From Pempheris klunzingeri (taxonomy: Eukaryota > Chordata > Actinopteri > Acropomatiformes > Pempheridae): a DNA stretch of 64,000 bases. Location: positions 25,284,342 to 25,348,341 of the forward strand of contig NC_092020.1 in the NCBI RefSeq assembly GCF_042242105.1, given 5' to 3'. Positions 57,959 through 64,000 of this stretch are shown piece after piece. The translations under genes and the position numbers were made by a program. How positions within the stretch are numbered: position 1 is the first letter of the stretch; every line of letters starts with the position of its first letter. The notes below the pieces were generated by a model. That model ran no database searches. It was not told the DNA's origin and was given only the letters and a program-made list of their open reading frames with translations.

Positions 57959-60864
57959 GTCTGTGTTTCTGATTTCTTTGGTCCAATCTGAGGTTTGTGA
58001 AGTTGGTGGTTTGTAGTTGATCTTTGGACCTGATCTCGGAGAAAAGGTCGAAGCCTGAAGTTTAAAATTAACCAGCAGCTGAGGGGCGACCGGTTCACCT
58101 GAGTCCCCCTTCACTCCTCCGTCTGTAACCAATCAGGTTCACTGTGTAGTTTTATTTTTCCACTGTCGACCACAGACCTGATTAAAACGTGTTAAAACTG
58201 TCCTCACAAACACCTGCAAAGATTTATGTGAATAGTTTAATGTTAATGAGCAAAGTCTCTCTCACACACACACACACACACATAGATATACACTTGAACT
58301 TTGACCCTAACTCTAACCTTACCTTTAAAATCAAGTCTTAACTCTAAAATGGCAAAATGTCCTCACAATGCAGGTGTAAAACCACGTGCTCTAATATCAT
58401 GACAATAGTAGTAATAGTCAGAATAATAGTTGTTCTCATAGTTATAAAATAAAGTAAAATAAAATAAATAGAAATACAAAGAGTCAACAGCATATTAATT
58501 AAACTGTTTAACAGTTAAAATAATTACAGACTGTGAATAAACTGCATCTCTATGGTTTATTTTGTGCCAAATTACTGTTTAATTTCATATAAATGTCTTT
58601 TTTACTTTAACAGATGTGCTTGAAAGTCCAAAAAGATAAAAGTACAACAGGTAGTGACACTAATATTAGAAAATAAACAAATAAAATAGAAAACAGGAAC
58701 AAATTACTGTTTAACTTTGTAGATATGATCAGATTAAAGGATTCAAAGGCTGAAAGACACAGACTAAAAACAGCAGAAATAAGAATGGAGTCTGGTTGAG
58801 ATGTTTGATGTCGGCGTCTGTCCAGAGGAGCTGTGATGTCACCGGCAGGTAAACTCACCTGTGGCTTAGTCCAGGTGGATGTCCAGATGACTCCTCTTCT
58901 TCTTCCTCTGTTTTATGGTCAGAGTGAGACCCCTCTCTGCTCTCTCCTCTCTGCAGCCTCGTGTGCGTCTCTCTTCCGGGTCCCAACAGAAACAAGGAAC
59001 CTTCTATGAGTTCCGCACCTACAGCATCCGTCCGGACCAGAACACCGCCTTCCTCAAACTGACCAATGAGAAGATCCACCTGCGCACCGCCCACTCGGAG
59101 CTGATTGGCTACTGGACCGTCGAGTACGGAGGCCTGAACAAGGTGTTCCACATCTGGAAGTATGGTGAGGACGCTCTTCATCACTTCCAAGGCTCCTCTT
59201 CATCAGGAAGTTATGATGTAGCTGACACCTCCTCCTCTTCCTCTCTCTCCTCCTCTTCCTCCTCCATCTCCTCCTTCCTCCTCTTCCTCTCCTTCCTCCT
59301 CCCCCTCTTTCTCTCTCCTCTTCCCCCCCTCCTCTTCCTCATCTCCTCCTTCTTCCTCTTCTTCCTCCTCTCCCCCTCCTCCTCTCTTCCTCTCCTTCCT
59401 CCTCCCCCTCTTTCTCGCTCTCCCCCTCCTCTTCCTCCATCTCCTCCTTCCTCCTCTTTCTCCCTATCCTCCCTCTTCCTCTCCTTTCCCCCCTCCTCTT
59501 GCACTCTCTCCTCTTCCTCCCCCCCCTCTTCCTCCATCTCCTCCTCCTCCTCTTCCTCCATCTCCTCCTTCCTCCTCATCCTCCCTCTTTCTTCCCCTCT
59601 TCCTCTCCTCCTCCTCCTCTTCCTCCATCTCCTCCTTCCTCCTCATCCTCCCTCTTTCTTCCCCTCTTCCTCTCCTCCTCCTCCTCTTCCTCATCTCCTC
59701 CTTCCTCCTCTTCCTCCCTCTTTCTTCCCCCCCTCCCTCCTCCTCCTCCTCCTCAGACAGTTATTCTCAGCGGGCAGCTGTCCGGGCAGCCCTGGCTCAG
59801 GACCCCTCCTGGATCTCGGACTACATCTCCAAGGCGATCCCGATGTTGACCTCTCAGGATAACGAGGTCACCTACCTGGTTCCCTGGAGCCGCCTGCAGA
59901 GGCCGCCACAGGAGGGCGGTAAGCCCCGCCCCCTCACCTGTGTCTGATGACATCACGTCTCCGTTCTGACTCCAGGTGTGTGTTTCAGGTGTGTACGAGC
60001 TCGCCTCCTTCCAGATGCGTCCCGGCGGTCCAGCGGTTTGGGGAGAAGCCTTCCAGGCTGCCACCACCTCCCATGATGCACCGGGCTACGGCAAACTGGT
60101 GGGAGCTTTCCACACCGAGTGTGGCCCGCTGAACAGAGGTACACTGTAAAAAATAATCTGAGGTACACTGTAAAAAAAAAATAATCTGAGGTACACTGTA
60201 AAAAATAATCTGAGGTACACTGTAAAAAAAATAATCTGAGGTACACTGTAAAAAATATAATCTGAGATACACTGTAAAAAAATAATCTGAGGTACACTGT
60301 AAAAAATGACATCAGATTATCTGTTTCAGACTTTGTTAGCTCCTACCTGTGTCACGATGATGGCAGCCATAAGTGCCAAACCTGCTGCTCACCTGTCCGC
60401 TCTGAGTGTGAACAGGTGATGTTTGTTGATGATGTCATTGTGTTGTCTCCATCAGTTCACGCCCTCTGGTGGTTCGAGAGCGCCGACCGGCGAGCTGAAC
60501 TTCGACACAAAGCTCACACTGACGCCAGAGTGGTCGCTGCAGGTGAGGCTCCGCCCACAAGACACATATGACACATCATATGACGTCATGCACGATGAAA
60601 CAGCTAGCTTAGCTTAGCATTAAGACTGGAAACAGGAAAGCTTGGTCCAGAACAGTTTTAGTAACAGGTGGAATAATTACAGCAGCTGTTTCAGACATCT
60701 TCAAACACATAAAACCAAACGTTCTGACTGCGTAAACATTATTGTGACTTATTGATCGGCACTAATCGATCCGTCTCTCTCTCTCAGTCAGAAACAGCGT
60801 CGTCCATCTGGAGTCTCAGGAGAACAAACTCATGTTTCCGTGTCCGTTCTCTCCGCTGAAGTAA
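57685..60864 (+). CDS. nipsnap3a: NIPSNAP3-family mitochondrial protein
   Basis: NIPSNAP proteins are mitochondrial. Family members are linked to mitophagy signalling, while the role of NIPSNAP3 is poorly defined. Coding exons: 57685-57762, 58957-59164, 59757-59918, 59989-60138, 60456-60542, 60788-60864 (762 nt, 253 aa; human NIPSNAP3A 247), all in phase. The first 26 residues (MLKFRSSSLRSAAALL...) form an Arg/Ser/Ala-rich mitochondrial leader. The first NIPSNAP fold (about 41-149) has FYEFRTY, LRTAHSELIGYWTVE.GGLN and FHIWKY. The second (about 150-253) has YELASFQMRPGGPA.WG, KLVGAFHTE.GPLN, ALWW.ESAD and a C-terminal FSPLK as in human. Introns 2 and 4 are largely simple repeat. Tail-to-tail with abca1, the same arrangement as human 9q31. 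Confidence 0.93.
57918..57955 (+). repeat. (CA)n microsatellite in nipsnap3 intron 1
   Basis: Uninterrupted CA run. A shorter one is at 58263-58282. Confidence 0.9.
59222..59755 (+). repeat. Homopyrimidine TCC/CTT tract filling nipsnap3 intron 2
   Basis: Over 500 bp of almost only C and T on the plus strand (TCCTCCTC, TTCCTCC, CCCCTCTT), running straight into the exon 3 acceptor at 59756. It gives long Ser/Pro/Leu- and Glu/Arg-only frames, which are artefacts. Confidence 0.92.
60137..60306 (+). repeat. Tandem repeat starting at the nipsnap3 intron 4 donor
   Basis: Seven units of GAGGTACACTGTAAAA plus AATAATCT (23-28 bp, varying in A-run length). The first unit contains the genuine 5' splice site (60139). 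GTACAC recurs at 60163, 60191, 60214, 60241 and 60291; one unit has GATACAC instead. Confidence 0.9.
60598..60650 (+). mobile_element. Fragment of the TTAGCTTAGCAT dispersed repeat
   Basis: AGCTAGCTTAGCTTAGCATT then AAGACTGGAAACAGGAAAGC matches part of the element at 24370-24620. In nipsnap3 intron 5. Confidence 0.5.
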
Positions 60865-61087
60865 CTTCCTGTCCTCAACTTCCTGTCTCCACGGCAACAG
60901 AGACAAACACTGTCACTCACCTGAACAAGGAAAACCAACCCTCAGCTTCACCTCATGTCAGCCAGCGTTTGATTGACGGCTGCAGCGTCCAATCCTGCGG
61001 TGTCTTTGGTTTACATTTAACTGGCAGACTGTGCCTTTAAAGCCGAGCTCCATGTAAACTGTACAAATCTACATTTAAAGACAACCG

Positions 61088-61093
61088 AATAAA
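61088..61093 (+). terminator. nipsnap3a: nipsnap3 poly(A) signal
   Basis: AATAAA about 225 nt after the stop codon, with T-rich sequence downstream. A typical cleavage and polyadenylation context. Confidence 0.65.
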
Positions 61094-61729
61094 CAGTTTC
61101 ATCTATTGATCGTGTTTCCTTTATATTGGTAACATAACATCATTCATGCAGAGAACCACAACGTCTTTATATATATATGTAGATAAAATATATAATTTAA
61201 GTCTCTGAAAAATAATAGAAACTCTTAAAACTTTGAGTTATGAACTTTTTCAGTGAGTTTACAGACTTTCAATGAAAAAGCCACAAAAACAAGTTGAGAT
61301 AAAAATCACACGAACGTGTAAACAGACTGAATTATAGTTTGTTTTCTTACATTTTTCTGACCTGAAGGTTTGTTCTTTATTTTTTATTACTTTCTGCATT
61401 GTAGATTAATATTGGAAACGTCCAAACTATGAAGGAGCACACCTGGAATTATGGAATAAAAATAAAAAGTGTTAAACAAATCAGAAGATGTTTCATATTT
61501 TATTATTTTTCTTTAAAGGCCCACTTGTTATATTTTACACAAAATAATTAATGCACTCCATTTTCCGAAGAGAACCATTTATTACAATGAGGAGCATTTT
61601 TTTAAATTTTCCTTTGTTTTAATGCAGCAATCAAAACTCTACAGTTTTAAATATATCAATATAAAAAGTTGTTTTATGTTGTTGAAAATTCAATGAAAAT
61701 ACTGCGGAAAAAATGAAATAGAATAAAGA

Positions 61730-62780
61730 CAAACCAGCTGATTTAGGCAGCAGCAGACGAGCCACTCTCATCTTCTTTGAGCTAAAATCACTGTTTTTAT
61801 GAATGTAGTCTGGTGTGTGTGCAGAGAGCGATATAACGGCTGTTTGTGGTTAAACCAAAAAGATCTTCCAGGTCTCTCTCTGTAGGGATCCTTTCCATGA
61901 TGCTGTCACACACTTAGAATAACAATCTGAGCCTGTCAGTGGATCAAACAAGCTCTTTTAGTGGGAAATATTCCACTTGTTTTATCGCTCTCTTCAAAAC
62001 CACCAGACTCCATTCACAAAAGCAGTAATTTTACCTCACAAAACACAGGAGTCGCTGATCTACTGCTGCTTCTATCTGCTAGTTTGTTTGTGTTAATGTG
62101 TGACTTCGGTGTTTAAAAGGGTTCGTTCAGATCTGAACCAAAGTCACACAACTATCCAATTGAGGCAGCAGCAGACCAGCAACTCCTGTGTTCTGCCACA
62201 TAAAATTCCTGTTTTAGTGAATATAGTCTGGTGTGTGTGCTGTTTGTGGTTAAACCAAAAGGATCTTCCAGGTCTCTCTCTGTAGGGATCCTTTCCATGA
62301 TGCTGTCACACACTTAGAATAACAGAATAACCATAATATGGCTCTCTTCAAACACACCAGACTCCATTGACAAAAACAGTAATTTTATACATGAGTTGCC
62401 CATCTACCACCATCTTAGTCAGTTTGTTTGTTTGTGTTATTGTGTGACTTGGATCTTTTTAAAGGGTTCTTTCGGATCCAACACAGTATTTGTGCGACAC
62501 ACAATCACACAAACAAAGTAACTAACTGAGGCAGCAGTAGCCCAGAAACTCCTGTGTCCTGTGAGGTTAAATCACTGTTTTTGTGAATGTAGTCTGGTGT
62601 GTGTGCAGAGAGCGATATAACGGCTGTTTGTGGTTAAACCAAAAGGATCTTCCAGGTCTCTCTCTGTAGGGATCCTTTCCATGATGCTGTCACACACTTA
62701 GAATAACACTCTGAGGTGATGTACTGGACCAGTTCCAACACTTTTACTACCTACCACTCATTCTGACACCAGGATGTGTA
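61730..62780. mobile_element. Cluster of two to three palindromic MITE-like elements
   Basis: Arms of the family recur at 61785-61970, 62000-62040, 62195-62320, 62357-62390 and 62560-62780, in alternating orientation. The last copy retains the terminal flank CTGGACCAGTTCCAACACTT through GACACCAGGATGTGTAGA. Insertions appear nested or tandem. Confidence 0.7.
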
Positions 62781-62849
62781 GATGTAAAGGGCTCCTCTAA
62801 TAGTTCTCCTCTACAATAAATGAAAGATGAGACACAGCAGAAACAGTAG

Positions 62850-63835
62850 ATTTGTTTCATTTTATTGTGTGGTGCTCAGTAACAGTTCTTCTTCCCATCA
62901 GCTTTTTCTGTCACTTTAAATAACTTCTGCTGATCAGTGAATAAAACGGCGTTCATCGCGTGTGGAGGGTTTCAGTGCAAAGACAAACTGACGGTGTGAA
63001 CACGTAAAGTGCTGAAGCTCCTTCGGACTAATCAGCCGCTCTGTCGCCTCCACGTTCGCCCACCGTGTGACGGCGAGGCGGAGGCGACCGATCGATCGGC
63101 TGTTTTCCGGGGAACTCGTCAATACTGTAGTGTGCTTTCAGGAGCTGATGAGGTATTTCACTGCTTCACACCCAAACACAAAACAAATCTGCCATTTTTT
63201 TTTTTTTCCTTTTAAAATCGTCTTTTCTTAAAAAAAAAAAAACCTATAAAATTAATCATTGTCTTCTTTGTGCAGCGTCTGCATCGAGCACTTTGATTGG
63301 CTGTTAAACACTACAGTTTTACAGGAAACGGCTAAAATGAAACAACAAAAATTACACTCTCTGTTTCAGCTACACATATAAATAAAACTCTGGCACAATA
63401 AAAACGGAATCAAACGTTTTTTTTTTTTAAGTTTTAAAGATTCGGACGTTTGCAGTCGAGCCCTCGGCCGTTTGAAATGATTTGGATTCTTCATCGTTTG
63501 TTCAAAACAACAAACGGACCCTGAAGAGTTCATTGGACGCAGCGCTTCAATCACAGGAAAACCTCTGGAGGCACTTATTCAAGTTTCTTTGACACTCAGT
63601 CTGGTCGGCGGGCGGCGGAGGCGGCCGGCTCGGCGGGCAGGCGGCTCGGCGCCTCCACAGGTTAATCATTTGCATTGACTGGCATGAGGCAGCAGGTGAC
63701 TCCGCCCACCACAGTATTCAAATCAGTATGACGTCACAGCAGACGAGGAGGGGGGCGTGTCCTCTCTGCCGCGGGGTCGAGTCCAGGCTAGACGCTCCAG
63801 CCTACTAACGGTCACGTGGTCGCGTGATGACGGGA
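62850..63835 (-). other. abca1: Probable abca1 3'UTR with poly(A) signal
   Basis: Minus-strand AATAAA corresponds to TTTATT at 62861-62866, about 970 nt after the abca1 stop. No coding signal. T- and A-runs at 63190-63242. Confidence 0.5.
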
Positions 63836-63988
63836 TCACATGACGCTCTCCCTCAGCGAGCCCCCGCCCTCGGCGCCCCCTCGGCTCCGGCTCAGCGTGG
63901 GGATGTCGATGGAGACGTCTTTCCGTCGCACCGAGTTGTCTTTGGAGTGATAGTCGTCACTCTGGTCCTTCGCGAAGTTCACGAACAC
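63836..63988 (-). CDS. abca1: ABCA1 C-terminal exon (partial gene, enters from the right edge)
   Basis: ABCA1 is the plasma-membrane ABC transporter that exports cholesterol and phospholipid to apolipoprotein A-I. Only the last coding exon is inside the window: 50 residues after the acceptor TTGTGTCTCAG at 63989-63999, ending with TGA at 63838-63836. It begins VFVNFAKDQSDDYHSKD, which includes the VFVNFA motif known to be needed for apoA-I binding and lipid efflux in the human protein. The distal part is diverged (SIDIPTLSRSR then a Gly-rich stretch) and ends ESVM, where human ends ESYV, a PDZ ligand. The rest of the gene lies to the right. Fish have more than one abca1 copy, so a/b assignment is open. 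Confidence 0.9.
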   Translation of the reverse strand: MFVNFAKDQSDDYHSKDNSVRRKDVSIDIPTLSRSRGGAEGGGSLRESVM

Positions 63989-64000
63989 CTGAGACACAAG

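Noticed and set aside
59211-59694. Glu/Arg-rich minus-strand frames
   Set aside because: Simple translation of the GA/GGA strand of the homopyrimidine tract.
58915-59862. A 315-residue plus-strand frame running from nipsnap3 exon 2 through the intron
   Set aside because: Only the first part is a true exon. The rest is Ser/Pro/Leu translation of the homopyrimidine intron, and splice sites at 59164 and 59757 remove it.

Overview
The window looks like nuclear DNA of a ray-finned fish, most likely a percomorph teleost. All protein genes are vertebrate genes split by GT-AG introns, several introns are only about 100-170 bp, and the gaps are full of CA/GT microsatellites, minisatellites, LINE 3' tails and short inverted-repeat (MITE-like) elements of teleost type. 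I found no rRNA, tRNA, CRISPR or prokaryotic operon structure. Exon joins were worked out by hand from splice sites and reading-frame phase. In all five complete genes the exon lengths sum to an open frame ending in a stop.

Layout: (1) 1-4.4 kb is repeat-rich intergenic DNA with a large ACT/AAT trinucleotide array. (2) exosc3 (+), RNA exosome cap subunit, 4457-6001. (3) About 6 kb of intergenic and repeat DNA. (4) b4galt1 (-), a Golgi beta-1,4-galactosyltransferase, six exons over 12217-35099 with large repeat-filled introns. (5) An intergenic stretch with LINE and MITE remnants, then rest (+), the RE1-silencing zinc-finger repressor, with a likely 5'UTR exon near 39.7-39.9 kb, coding exons 42275-47217 and a roughly 2.7 kb 3'UTR. 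(6) noa1 (-), a mitochondrial circularly permuted GTPase, 51669-57086, tail-to-tail with rest. (7) nipsnap3 (+), 57685-60864, head-to-head with noa1 across a 598 bp gap. (8) The last coding exon of abca1 (-), 63836-63988, entering from the right edge and tail-to-tail with nipsnap3.

The gene order combines blocks that are separate in human: REST-NOA1 (4q12), NIPSNAP3-ABCA1 (9q31), and B4GALT1 and EXOSC3 (9p). Within each pair the relative strands match human. The genes do not form one pathway, although noa1 and nipsnap3 are both mitochondrial and may share a bidirectional promoter.

Most interesting observations: a candidate 19-nt neural microexon in rest, in the intron where mammals carry exon N (REST4), which would truncate the protein after zinc finger 5; a noa1 intron made largely of seven AGGTCA half-sites at exact 5-bp spacing (DR5, retinoic-acid-receptor type); a dispersed inverted-repeat element carrying a promoter-like set of motifs (CTCF-like, GC box, CCAAT, YY1-like); and an abundant palindromic MITE family able to form long hairpins.
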